Assembly: GCA_015501585.1 (NCBI GenBank)
Contig: JADNRY010000049.1
Span: forward strand, 62,001-126,000
Length of the DNA: 64,000 nt
Origin: Rhodocollybia butyracea
Lineage: Eukaryota; Basidiomycota; Agaricomycetes; Agaricales; Omphalotaceae
Direction: 5' to 3'
Of the stretch, positions 12,304 to 23,546 are shown piece after piece. The number at the start of each line of letters is the position of its first letter. The first letter of the stretch is position 1. A program made the translations under genes and the position numbers. A model generated the notes under the pieces. The model was not told the DNA's origin and searched no databases. It saw nothing but the letters and a program-made list of their open reading frames with translations.

Positions 12304-13230
12304 ATGGCAACTACTCCAATTCCTCTGACAGGGCCAATTGCTCCAACTCCCCTCAGTAGCCCAAATGTCAATCACTCCAACTACTCCCACAGGGCCAAGT
12401 ACTCCAACTCCCCTCACCAGGCTAAATGGCAACCCCTCCAACTACTCCAACAGGGCCAATTATTCCAACTCCCCTCACCAGGCTAAATGGCAACTACTCC
12501 AACTACTCCAAGGCCCAATTACTCCAACCCCCCTCCTCAGCCCCAATGCAAGCTACTCCAACTACTCCAACAGGGCCAATTACTCCAACTCCCCTCAGTA
12601 GCCCAAATGTCAACCACTCCCACTACTCCGAGAGGGCCAATTACTCGAACTCCCCTCAGTAGTCTAAATGGCAACTACTCCAAGTGGGCCAATTACTCCA
12701 ACCCCCCTAAGTAGCCCAAATGGCAACTACTCCAATTCCTCTGACAGGGCCAATTGCTCCAACTCCCCTCAGTAGCCCAAATGTCAATCACTCCAACTAC
12801 TCCCACAGGGCCAAGTACTCCAACTCCCCTCACCAGGCTAAATGGCAACCCCTCCAACTACTCCAACAGGGCCAATTATTCCAACTCCCCTCACCAGGCT
12901 AAATGGCAACTACTCCAACTACTCCAAGGCCCAATTACTCCAACCCCCCTCCTCAGCCCCAATGCAAGCTACTCCAACTACTCCAACAGGGCCAATTACT
13001 CCAACTCCCCTCAGTAGCCCAAATGTCAACCACTCCCACTACTCCGAGAGGGCCAATTACTCGAACTCCCCTCAGTAGTCTAAATGGCAACTACTCCAAG
13101 TGGGCCAATTACTCCAACACCCCTCAGTAGCCCAAATGGCAACTACTCCAATTCCTCTGACAGGGCCAATTGCTCCAACTCCCCTCAGTAGCCCAAATGT
13201 CAATCACTCCAACTACTCCCACAGGGCCAA
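12304..13230. repeat. 416-bp tandem duplication within the array
   Basis: 12304-12719 and 12720-13135 are the same sequence shifted by 416 bp with almost no differences (the ends differ at a few bases), and a third, partial copy begins at 13136 and fades after about 95 bp. Several start points recur at exactly +416. This is a recent unequal-exchange or slippage event on top of the older array. Confidence 0.85.
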
Positions 13231-13620
13231 AATGTCAACTACTCTGACTACTCTGACAGGGCCAATTACTCCAACCCCCCTCCCCAGCCCAAATGTCAAT
13301 CACTCCAACTAATCTGAGACACCCAATTACTCCAACTCCCCTCACCAGGGTAAATGGCAACTACTCCAACTACTCCAACCCCCCTCCTCAGCCCAAATGC
13401 CAACTACTCCAACTACTCCAACTCCCCAGCACAAATGTCAACTACTCTAACTACTGCGAGTGGGCCAATTACTCCAACTCCCATCAGTAGCTTAAATGGC
13501 AACTACTCCAAGTGGGCCAATTACTCCAACACCTGTCAGTAGCCCCAATGGCAACTACTCCAGCACCCCTCAGTAGCCCAAATTGCAACTACTCCAATTC
13601 CTCCAACAGGGCCAATTACT

Positions 13621-14150
13621 CCAACTCCCCTCCCCAGCCCAAATGTCAACTACTCCAACTACTCCGACAGGGCCAATTACTCCAACTACTCAAACTACTC
13701 CAGCACCCCTCAGTAGCCCAAATTGCAACTACTCCAATTGCTCCAACTCCTCTCTCCAGCCCAAATGTCAACTACTCCAACTACTCCGAGAGGCCAATTA
13801 CTCCAACTCCCCTCAGTAGCCTAAATGGCAACTACTCCAACTACTCCAATTACTCCAATTACTTCAACAGGGCCAATTGCTCCAACTCCCCTCCCCAGCC
13901 CAAATGTCAACTACTCCAACTACTCCGACAGGGCCAATTACTCCAACTACTCAAACTACTCCAGCACCCCTCAGTAGCCCAAATTGCAACTACTCCAATT
14001 GCTCCAACTCCTCTCTCCAGCCCAAATGTCAACTACTCCAACTACTCCGAGAGGGCCAATTACTCCAACTCCCCTCAGTAGCCTAAATGGCAACTACTCC
14101 AACTACTCCAATTACTCCAATTACTTCAACAGGGCCAATTGCTCCAACTC
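13621..14150. repeat. 261-bp tandem duplication within the array
   Basis: The block beginning CCAACTCCCCTCCCCAGCCC at 13621 recurs at 13882 and runs on with only small differences. It is a second independent higher-order duplication of the minisatellite. Confidence 0.7.
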
Positions 14151-14883
14151 CCCTCCCCAGCCCAAATGTCAACTACTCCAACTACTCCAACAGGGCCAAT
14201 TACTCCAACTCCCTCAGTAGCCTAAATGGCAACTACTCCAACTACTCCAACTACTCCAGCACCCCTCAGTAGCCCAAATTGCAACTACCCAATTCCTCCA
14301 ACAGGGCCAATTGCTCCAACTCCCCTCCCCAGCCCAAAAGTCAACTACTCCAACTACTCCAAGCTGGAAATCGCAACTACTCCAATTACTCCAACAGGGC
14401 CAATTGCTCCAACTCCCCTCCCTTGCCCAACTGTAATTACTCAAACTACTCTGACAGGGCCAATTAGTCCAACACCCGTCAGTAGCCCAAATGTCAACCA
14501 CTCCAACTACTCCAAGAGGCCCAATTACTCCAACCCCCCTCCTCAGCCCAAATGCCAACTACTCCAACTACTCCAACAGGGCCAATTACTCCAACTCCGC
14601 TCACCAGGCCAAATGTCAACCACTCCAACTACTCCAACAGGGCCCATTATTCCAACTCCCCTCACCAGGCCAAATGTCAACTACTCCAACCCCCCTCCTC
14701 AGCCCAAATGCCAACTACTCCAACTACTCCAACAGGGCCAATTACTCCCTTCTCCCCAGCCCCAATGACAACTACCTCAACTACTCCCACATTGCCAATC
14801 ACTCCAACTCCAGTCCCACACCCAAATACCAACTGCTCCAACTTCTCTGACAGCATCAATTAATCTAACTTCTCTCCATGTTT

Positions 14884-15805
14884 TCCCTTTAAGTTTCCTA
14901 AGTTCTGCCTTTAAGTTTCCTAAGTTTTGCCTTTAAGTTTCCTAAGTCATTCCCCTTGTTTCCTATAAGGTTCTCCCTCAATTTCCCTTCAAGTTTGTTA
15001 ATTTCTTGATTTAATTTACTTTATATCCTTTTTCAGTCTTCCCTTTATATTCTCAAAGTTTTTGCTTTCTGTTTTGTAAACTTTTCTTCCCTTCTTCCTA
15101 AGTTTTCCTATTATTTTTCCTCTATTTACCCTTTGAATTATCTTTATTCCACTGCTTATTATATCTTTTTGGAATTTTCCAGTCTCCTCTGTTTCATTTA
15201 AACATTTCCTTACTTTTTCATTATTATTTGCTTTGTTCTTCAACTTATTGAAAGATTTTATAAACCCTATTTTCCTATGTTTTTCATATCTTTTAAACTA
15301 GGTGCCGTCTCAAATTTAATTGTGATTCTTCTTTTATGTGACTCCATCACACAATCTGATTTTCCTAAGTTTTAACCTTGTTGATATGGACTATGATTTA
15401 CTAGGGGAATTCTTTCTTTAAATTGTTTCCCCTTGGATTTCCCTTTGTTTTTCCCCTATCTCATCTAATTACTCCCTATACATTTCCTAAGGTTCCTCCC
15501 TTATGGTTGCCATCTTCAAATCTTATTGAATACTCAAATTTCCATATGCTTTTGATAAGTCATACCTTTGAATAATCAATGTTTGCCCCTTCATATCTGA
15601 AACATATGAGATAAATCCTTTTCCTAAGTGCTGCATAGAGACTTCCTTTGTAACTCAACTAATGATAATCTTATATAATGCACCATTTCCCTAAGTTTAC
15701 TACAATGATTCACTAAACTGCTCATCTTATTGATCTGTCATTTTTCGACAGTTTTTGATCTGAATTACATAAGTGGGGCTAACTTAGGGAACCCTGCACG
15801 CAGTG
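14884..15805 (-). repeat. Right terminal inverted repeat (~0.9 kb)
   Basis: Reverse complement of 3861-4765 with scattered single-base differences. The outermost part carries the complement of CACTGCGTGC and ends directly at the AAT target duplication. Confidence 0.85.
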
Positions 15806-16995
15806 AATCGTTCTCTACTAAACGTACTGATGAGGAAACCATGAATCGTCTGGGACGTCTTGCTTGGAAATCAGTCAACGCCGCTATATCACTTGTGCAA
15901 CAAAAACATATGGAAGGTGATCTACAGTATGCAGAAGCAGTGTGTAGGCTCCGAACACGTTCATGTGTGCAGGATGATGTAGACTTGTTTAACTCACGTG
16001 TTATCAAATCAACAGAATGCCCCGACGGTGTAACACTTCATAGCGAGTCTCATTATTTGGCCTCAATGATTGTGAAAACCAACAGACAGAGGCATTTGAT
16101 AAATCACTGGAAAACTCAAGCAATTTGTAAACATGAAGATGGTCCTGACCTATATCTCTGTGCAGCACAAGATCGAATTGTATATGCATCGGATAGGGAA
16201 TCAAGCTCATCTGATAGCCTTACTCACTCAATGCAAACACAACTGTTGTCGTTGGAGACTGCTTCTTCAAAAATTCGCAACTCTCTACCGGGATATCTTC
16301 CTCTGTACATCGGCATGCCAGTGGTCCTGCGTAACAAGAATATTGATACAAACCTAGGTATTACTAATGGCGCAAGAGGATACTTACGTTCGCTAGATAT
16401 GAGTGTCGATAGCAATGGTTTTACCTTCTGTACAGGTGCTCTTGTTGAATTCCCAGACAGCAAAGTTACTCTTGAAGGTTTGCCACCAAGATATTTCCCC
16501 ATAAAGCCAATAAATTGGCGATTTTCAACCACAGTTGATGATCCAATCCGAGGCGTAATTAATGTTCAGGTAATCAGATCGCAGCTGCCCATACAACCAG
16601 GATTTGCGGTAACAGGTCATTCCTCACAAGGGCAGACTATTTTGATTGTACTCTGCAACCTTCATGAAGGCCAATGGGCTTCGTACGTTGCTGCATCACG
16701 TGCTACTGCGAGAGATGGGTTGTTCATTACCCGTCGTGTGACCCTCCAAGATTTAAATGAACCGCATATACCTTATGATCTATGGTTTGAAACAAAGAGG
16801 TTGGAAATTCTTGAAGCGAACACGCTAGTAAAATGGGGATTCCAAAGTGGCGCTATGAAACCACTACCGGATGCTGAAGCAGATGATCGCCACCAGTACG
16901 ACAATATATCTTACCAGTTTCTATTTCCGGCGCCAAATAAGCGCTCTCAAGATTGCGAACCCGATAGTGGCCCTTCCAAACGTAGACGCACCTAG
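15806..16995 (+). pseudogene. Helitron RepHel, 3' part of the PIF1-like helicase
   Basis: This is the continuation of the gene interrupted at 3860. After the AAT duplication the frame reads SFSTKRTDEETMNRLGRLAW, then VCRLRTRSCVQDDVDLFNSR, then GMPVVLRNKNIDTNLGITNG and finally TGHSSQGQT and YVAASRATARDGLF, the typical C-terminal PIF1 motifs of Helitrons. The stop is TAG at 16993-16995. This half has no internal stop. A polyadenylation-like AATAAA lies at 17040-17045. I saw no clear CTRR terminus with a hairpin, so the Helitron 3' end is not placed. Confidence 0.9.
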
Positions 16996-17146
16996 TAGTA
17001 GCTAATTTTCGGTGATTATTGCCTGTTGTGTCTTGGAATAATAAAACGATCTAGAAAAAAAAAACATAAATTTTAATTTGCGTTATATATGGGTTTTTGA
17101 CTCTCCCGATTTTCCGTACTTTACCGCTCCTGTACTTTACTTTAGC

Positions 17147-19181
17147 ATGGAGACTGATTCCATCTTTTTGGAACCTGGTAAGTTGTAATATATGAGCGGT
17201 ATATAATAGCTGACCTCTTGCTTGGACTTAGATGAAGGATTGGGCAATTTTGACACTAGTCCGGAAGACAGTCACAATGATTTTGAGGCCACCGAGGCCA
17301 GCGACGCACCTCCAGACCCAGACACACTATCAATCACTGCATCTGATGATTCTGACGGTTTTGCTCACAAAACTGATTCACTCGTGAATGAACTGATGCA
17401 AGACCATGGTCCCCTGGCGACAGCAATTTTGCACTACATGAGTTTGCCCTCGGACAATATCCCACCTGCATCTAAACCTTTTCCCCATACCGTCAAGCGT
17501 TTGCCTGCGATTGGTGATAATGCCCTTCATCTTGTCAATGGTGATGGTGTTCCTACGAAACATGTTATTGTTGGACGCATTGTATCAGTAAATGGGCGGT
17601 TCAATGGTTCAGGAGTGAGCCCATATCTCGATATGGTGCACCAACTTGGCGGTAGAGATGTATGTATTGATTGACCTTTTGATGAACATAAAATATACTA
17701 AAGGCTATCAGCAAATATCCCTGGACACTTTGAAACGCGCTAAACTGAAACTCGTCCTTCGTTCACTCCTGCCCGATCACACAGGCAACACAGACGCAAA
17801 TGAAGTAATAACTGAGGCCAACACTCGTTTCAATCAATACATTGCTTTTGTATCAATAGTTTGGGCTAACTATGAAGAATCTCAGTCACAACGAGATCGT
17901 AAGTGTGTCCGGTTTTTTTTATTCAATTAAACTCATACCTTTGTAAGGGCAATTGTATCCAAATGGTGTTTCAGGAGCACGATGGATTTTCCAAGGCCCT
18001 GACTACTATGGTATCCCTCTCGCCACAGACCATGTGTTCTTCAATGTTCCAACTCGTTTGCCTACAACAAGCCTTCAACTGACAAGCTTACAAGGTAAGC
18101 ATTGTCTTTATGATTCCTGTTCTCCTTGATTCAATGCGAGTCCTAGGCGATTTTCTGCCACCAGTCCAAAGGGTCAACGAACAAGCAAGGGATGCAAACA
18201 TTGCTGCTTTGACAGCTCCTACAGCTGAAGGTATATATGTATATCCTCATTTTGCAAACAACCTTACAATTTGTACCGCAGGATTTGATCGAAATCGGCT
18301 TGGTCATTGGCCAGATCCAGATCAGCTTATTCAGACCCTGGCGGAAAAAGTCAATCTGGGAAATGTCACTATTAATGAAGGGGAAGTGTACGATGCTCAA
18401 GGAAACAAAATACATCCTATTGATTGGGCGTCGACTTTCACTGCAGACACCATAGTAGCAGTTCATCTGAGACAATTCATGTATGTGGATCAAATTGTTT
18501 TCGTGGCTTGCGTACGCTTACATAGCGCAGATGGGACATAACCTCTTCGCGTGATGGCCGTGCAGTTCAAAATCCATCACGTCACTGTACGACTATTGCC
18601 GTTCGAATTGATATACTACCTGATGACGAAGGGGATGTTCGGAATCTCTATGCTCGGCACAGAATTTCTTTGATTGCTAAAGCAAGACAGGCAGCGGAAG
18701 ACCTGCGCGAAGCGGAGGACCGTCGATCCAAAGCCTTGGCTGCTGAGAATACCCGCTTGCAAACTGCAGCAGTCAAGTTACAGGTTGATAGCGAAAAGAA
18801 GAAACAGAGGCAAGAGCGGATGAAGGCTCTTTGGGCTTCCGTATCATCACCCCCCACAGCATCTTCAACTGCAGAGTCTGGTACAAAACCTCTTTCGACC
18901 TCCCCCAATTCATCCCAAAGTCCATTACCATCCACATCGAGATCAATGGGGCCTCAGACTCCCTTGTTGCAGCCTCAGGCTTCCCCCCCAAACGGGGTGC
19001 GGAGGATGAACCCCCCACTACGCCTTCTCCTTCAAAACGTCCAACTGCAAGGATGTCGACAGGAGGAAAGCCACCAAAGAAAGCCCCAGCCGCTGGGCCA
19101 ATGGTTAAGGAGTCTACTCGTCGTACCCGTAAACGCGGTGGAAAGGAGAGAGCTGAAGACCTCATGGTCATTGATAATTAG
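17147..19181 (+). CDS. Multi-exon gene of unknown function behind the Helitron helicase
   Basis: Proposed exons: 17147-17177, 17232-17659, 17712-17898, 17975-18094, 18147 (or 18141)-18230, 18282-18480, 18531-about 18840, and a last coding part to the TAG at 19179-19181. Introns are about 46-76 nt with GTAAGT/GTATGT donors; all phases agree across the first seven exons. The protein has an acidic N-terminus, a middle part with VGRIVSVNGRF and FQGPDYYGIPLATDHVFFN, a charged probable coiled coil (REAEDRRSKALAAENTRLQ), and a basic, nuclear-signal-like tail (KRPTARMSTGGKPPKKAP). Between 18840 and about 18920 the frame must change, by an intron such as 18841-18920 or by a lesion. I do not recognise the family. 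It starts about 150 bp after the helicase stop on the same strand and could be Helitron cargo. Confidence 0.7.
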
Positions 19182-20140
19182 TATTCCCGATCTGCAACAC
19201 TTGCGCTTCGCCGCAATTCGTTTTTTTAAATCTTTCGTTCGATGGTGTATTACAAGTACTTCTCCAGGTTTCACATTTTCTTAGTGACGTTTGTTTTGTT
19301 GTTTTACACTGTGGTTCAACCCACGATTTATGACTATTGTATGTACATTGGAAATTCGCAATAAGCAGTTCAACCTGCCCCAAACGAATGACTTCATTGA
19401 GACAACACCTAATGAGTTGTAATACTGATCTGCCGGACCCTGGCAACGAACAGTTGAGCAAGCCACAACGGACCCTTCACCAACACAACTACATGCATTA
19501 ACCATCAATAATGAGAAGGGGTGAACATTCAACTCCTTAACATCTTATTCGGCCTTTGCCGCATCTTCGCGTTCAATGCACGGCAAAGTCCGATATAGTA
19601 AATTGCCTTCAGATAAATCATTGCACTGAGGCCCAGCCCAACCTGGCCCGGGGGAAGGCTCAAGAACTCAAGCTCTGCAGACCCTTCCGCCGAGGCTTCA
19701 CCCGCCGCCGTCAACACCGTAGATCCTATCCTATATATTATTACTTACTTAAAATCATGGCGGTTTAGACGTCAGCGGACTATCCTACGTAATGATCATT
19801 GCATGTCATGGGACAAAATTCCATGATCCAATCACCTGCCCTACTCCCTGTTGGTCCCTGCATGCCCACCTCCATCAAGTAGGAGTAGTAGTAAATTACG
19901 CAGGGATTTTGGTGCTGTTAGTTGATCATCGATATCGAGTTACCCTTGTATTTCATATTGCAATATATGCTTTCCACTTGGGGGATTGACTGACGATCTG
20001 GTCAACGTTCTGCCTTAGGTTCCTCTGCGAGTTTACGCATCAATGTAACACAAGATACTAGGTTTCGTATTTCTAGGTGCAGGGTACATGGGCCTTTTAA
20101 GCATCGCACAAACTTTAAGGCTGTTGATTCTCTCCTCTCC
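19182..20140. other. Intergenic stretch without recognisable gene
   Basis: Only short frames are present. Nothing repetitive or RNA-like stands out. The last 60 bases would be the promoter and leader of the F-box gene that starts at 20141. Confidence 0.5.
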
Positions 20141-21655
20141 ATGACAGGTAAGTAAGTTGCAAGCGGAAATTCAGTTCATTAACTTCCAAATGCATTAGTG
20201 CTTTTTGATTTCCCAAATGAACTGCTGGAAAAGATTGCAATCGAAACAGGAGATCGCGAAACTAGATACCTGCTCTCTTCAGTCTCACGACGACTGAATG
20301 AGGTCATTGCACCTAAATTTTTTCGCAACTCCAATGCTCAAACACTAACAGCATTGGCACGCCCACGTCTGCTTAGTTTTCGGTTTAACAAGCATCCTGC
20401 ATATTTTGTCAACAAGCTTACTATCAAATGCCGCCCTTGGGAGTGGGACAAACGGAAATCAATGCAATTTACAGCAGCGTTCACGAATCTCTCAATCGAA
20501 AAAGCCCACCTCACCTTGCGCTCTTTGATTTTGGACCTTCCAAACACTTCCATCACTGACTTGTTTGAGAGCATAAATGTTATTCCACCTATTCAGGTGG
20601 AAAATCTGACTCTGCGACTATCATTCCCTTCTACTAGGAAGAATATTTCTTTGACGGTGACGTGTTACAGCCATCTGAAAATGACTAAACCACTCATGTG
20701 TAACTTTACAGAGATTCTTCTGTGGGCAAAATCTCACGTCCCTCACTCTTGGCTTCAGCGATCTAGATATACAGCGTCAGTCGAAGTTCTACATTTCACT
20801 GGTACCCTGTTAACATGAATGATAGCGGATTACTCCACAATCACAAAGGTACTCAAGTGTCTACCATATGAAAGTCCAAACCTTGTATCACTGGACCTGG
20901 AACTCCCGAATCCTTCTTCGCATGTAATTGTACTCCAAAGGCTTTTTGACAGTGTTGAATTTCAATTCAAGCACCTTCGAGCCTTCACTTATTTCAATTA
21001 CAGTGCAGAATTGGACATGGGAAAATTCTTGTTTCATCACCGCACAATTACTTCACTTTCATATCAGGTTCTACAAGACATATGCAACGGAAACACGCTG
21101 ATCCTCTCGGAACCTATGGATAATCTCACATCTTTCCAAGGCCCTATCTCTGTTGCCATCCCAATCATCATTGCCCATCACCTTACTGCATTATATGTCA
21201 CGTACTATCATCCGCGGATGTTTGACGCACTTTGTGGCGCCTTGGCAACGTCCCCCTCTATTATTTTATTCGAAATTCGTCCCTTGAATGGATTAACAGA
21301 ATCTGACCTGAATAAGATTGCGCGTACGTGCAAAGGTTTGGAATCTTTTGGATGTACAATGGGCTTTGAGGATTCGGAAATGACAGTAAGCAGCAAATAA
21401 ATTACTTCTTTTTATTAAGCTTACTTCAACCTCCGGCAGGATGCAAGCAAACGGTTCTATACCCTTCTCCTATATAGTATGCCTCGTCTCACACTCCTAA
21501 ATGTTGCTTTTCCGTTGGCATCATCAAATTCTCTGGCCACTACTCACACTGTAATACTAAATCAAGTCATGGAAAAGCATCATCCCAGGAGGCGACTGAA
21601 TATTGTAGTGAATCAGTACATTCCGAATCGCCCTATTCTAATCTATACAACATAA
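20141..21655 (+). CDS. F-box-like protein, paralogue 1
   Basis: Exons 20141-20147, 20199-20656, 20712-20775, 20826-21385 and 21440-21655 give 434 residues. Introns are 50-55 nt. The first exon is only seven bases (ATG ACA G), completed by TG at the next exon. The N-terminus FPNELLEKIAIETGDRETRY fits the fungal F-box pattern (LPxELL); the rest alternates leucine-rich segments such as NLTSLTLGFSDL and SPNLVSLDLELP, as expected for the substrate-binding part of an SCF-type ubiquitin-ligase adaptor. The intron at 20776 uses donor GTCAGT; it was chosen because it alone preserves the Pro-acidic-Tyr junction seen in the neighbour. The second paralogue lies 370 bp downstream in the same direction. 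Confidence 0.8.
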
Positions 21656-22027
21656 TTTTATTTATCCTGACAAATACGTGGAAAAGACTAATATAAGTCA
21701 CAAAGCAGAAAGATAACTTCGGAACTAGAAGTAACCCTGAATATCGTTTAAATCTCATCTGCAAATGAGACGTTGCACCGATGTAAACATATCACATCCT
21801 AGATGAAACCATATCTTGCACTATCCCAAAGGGTTTAGACATCATAGGAAACATGCGCATCCAATGAGCCGGCTATCGGATCTTGCGATATACTGAGCAT
21901 GGTATATTACTGTCCAAATCGAGCCTACCTTTGGTTCTCTTGTGAAACGTCTCTGAGGCCACAATCTACCTGTGAACACTTAGTTCGTCGCACAACGAAT
22001 ATACCATTACTACTACAACCACCACCA

Positions 22028-23546
22028 ATGAAAGGTAATCTGTCATGCATCATGAAACTATATTACTGAAAATCACCCTCCCAGGACTCAAAGATCTTCC
22101 CAATGAACTGTTATCCGAAATTGGAGAAGAATATCTAGATCGACAAGCAGTGTACTCGCTTTATAGTGTTTGCTTTAAGTTTGCAGAGATCTTAGGCAGA
22201 ACGCTGTACCAGAAATCGACACATAGAGCTACAGTTGCGTTAACACGTGCCCGCCATCTACAGAATGTACGGTTCACGTCCCATCCCACATCATTCGTCC
22301 GAGACCTTTGCCTGGATAGCTCAAATGGTGCTTGGATTCCTCCTACTGATTGGGAATGTCGTCTTGCCCTTCAAGCCGTGTTACTTTCCCGAGATGGAAA
22401 GTTGGATTCTTTAAGACTTGAATCCTACCACCTCTCAATTGGATGGCTTCTCCATGGACTCAAACCTGGCATTCATTTCGATATACATTGTGTTCGTATT
22501 CGGTTGTCTTTTCCAGAAAATGATGCAAACATAAACCTTACAGTAAGCCTGTGATCACTTTGAATCAAGCTTTGAATATTGACTGCTTAACATGTACCAC
22601 AGAAAGCATTGTTCTCAAACTCAATGACTTCCTTAAATTTGGCGTTCGATAATGTACATTTTTCACGTAAGTAAGCAAATACCTTGGGCCTCATACATCC
22701 TAATACTGGTCTCATATAGCCGAGTACTTTGTAATTGCAAAAATTATACAAGACTTGCACATAACAAGCCCTAACCTCACTACACTGGTTCTACATTTAC
22801 ACACGCCCATTACAATTCCTGTCACTGACCTACAAGCGGTTTTCAATGACCTTGACTTTACCTTTCCAAAGTTAAGGTCATTCAGTTACTTAGGCGGTAA
22901 TGTTCAGCTCAATACTTCGGGATTCCTCAGACGTCACTGGAGCTTGCGACACCTGGTATACAGCACCAATGACAGATATATTGATGATCTAAAGTCAACA
23001 CTATGTCATTCACTATCCAACTTAATGCACTTCGACGGATTTACAACAACTGCCATAGAGGTGATGCAGCATTGCTCACTTCAGAAATTACAAATCCGTT
23101 ACCACGATCCGTCATCCTTTGTCACTTTCTGTGCTGCTTTAAAGACGTGCCACACCATCACTTCTCTAAATTTCTACCCCACAAACGGCATATCTCTGGA
23201 AGATGTCCAGCCACTACTGGATGCTTGCACCCAACTGCAAAGCTTTGGGTGCATATTAATATGTCATAGCAATGATTTAGCAGTGAGCAACATTGAAATT
23301 TATCTTCATCAGATAAATCTAACCTTGTATAAGTCGAGCAGCATGGATTTTTATGAGCGCGTATTCAACACATTACCACAACTCAATCAACTTACAGTGT
23401 CATTCTGGCCAGGTATTCAGAGTGGTATGGCCGGGATGCAGATATCTGTCTTGAACAAGCTTGTACGCACCATGAAACTACCTAAAGTACATGTCCAAAT
23501 CTGTACAGATAACCTATCTGTACCTTGTCTGGAATATGATACATAA
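22028..23546 (+). CDS. F-box-like protein, paralogue 2
   Basis: Exons 22028-22034, 22085-22542, 22603-22666, 22720-23282 and 23334-23546 give 434 residues, the same length as paralogue 1. Exon lengths 7, 458 and 64 are identical in both genes and the last two differ by 3 bases each. The N-terminus LKDLPNELLSEIGEEYLDR is the F-box start; leucine-rich segments such as SPNLTTLVLHLHTP follow. The 51-nt intron at 23283-23333 is a multiple of three and lacks a stop, so retention would add 17 residues; it is inferred from the aligned position in paralogue 1 and the branch-like ATCTAAC. No disabling change was seen. Confidence 0.8.

Larger units (their letters stand above)
12059..14883 (-). repeat. 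C-rich minisatellite arm, complement of the left arm
   Basis: The same unit as at 4766-6326, in the opposite orientation (CTACTCCAACTACTCC, GGGCCAATTACTCCAAC, CCTCAGTAGCCCAAATG). It is nearly twice as long as the left arm because of internal duplications. It ends where the right terminal inverted repeat starts. Confidence 0.9.
3861..15805. mobile_element. CACTA-like giant foldback element inserted in the Helitron helicase
   Basis: Termini are CACTGCGTGCAGGG (3861) and its inverse (ending 15805); the direct repeat AAT lies outside at 3858-3860 and 15806-15808. A CACT-type terminus with a 3-bp target duplication is the pattern of the CMC/EnSpm (CACTA) superfamily. Excision leaving one AAT rejoins LYSPLQ to SFSTKRT in frame, which independently confirms both boundaries. 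Length is 11,945 bp. The inside holds long inverted repeats, mirrored minisatellite arms and nested retroelements. No transposase was recognised, so it must be non-autonomous, or it lost its transposase. Superfamily assignment rests on ends and duplication length only. Confidence 0.8.
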
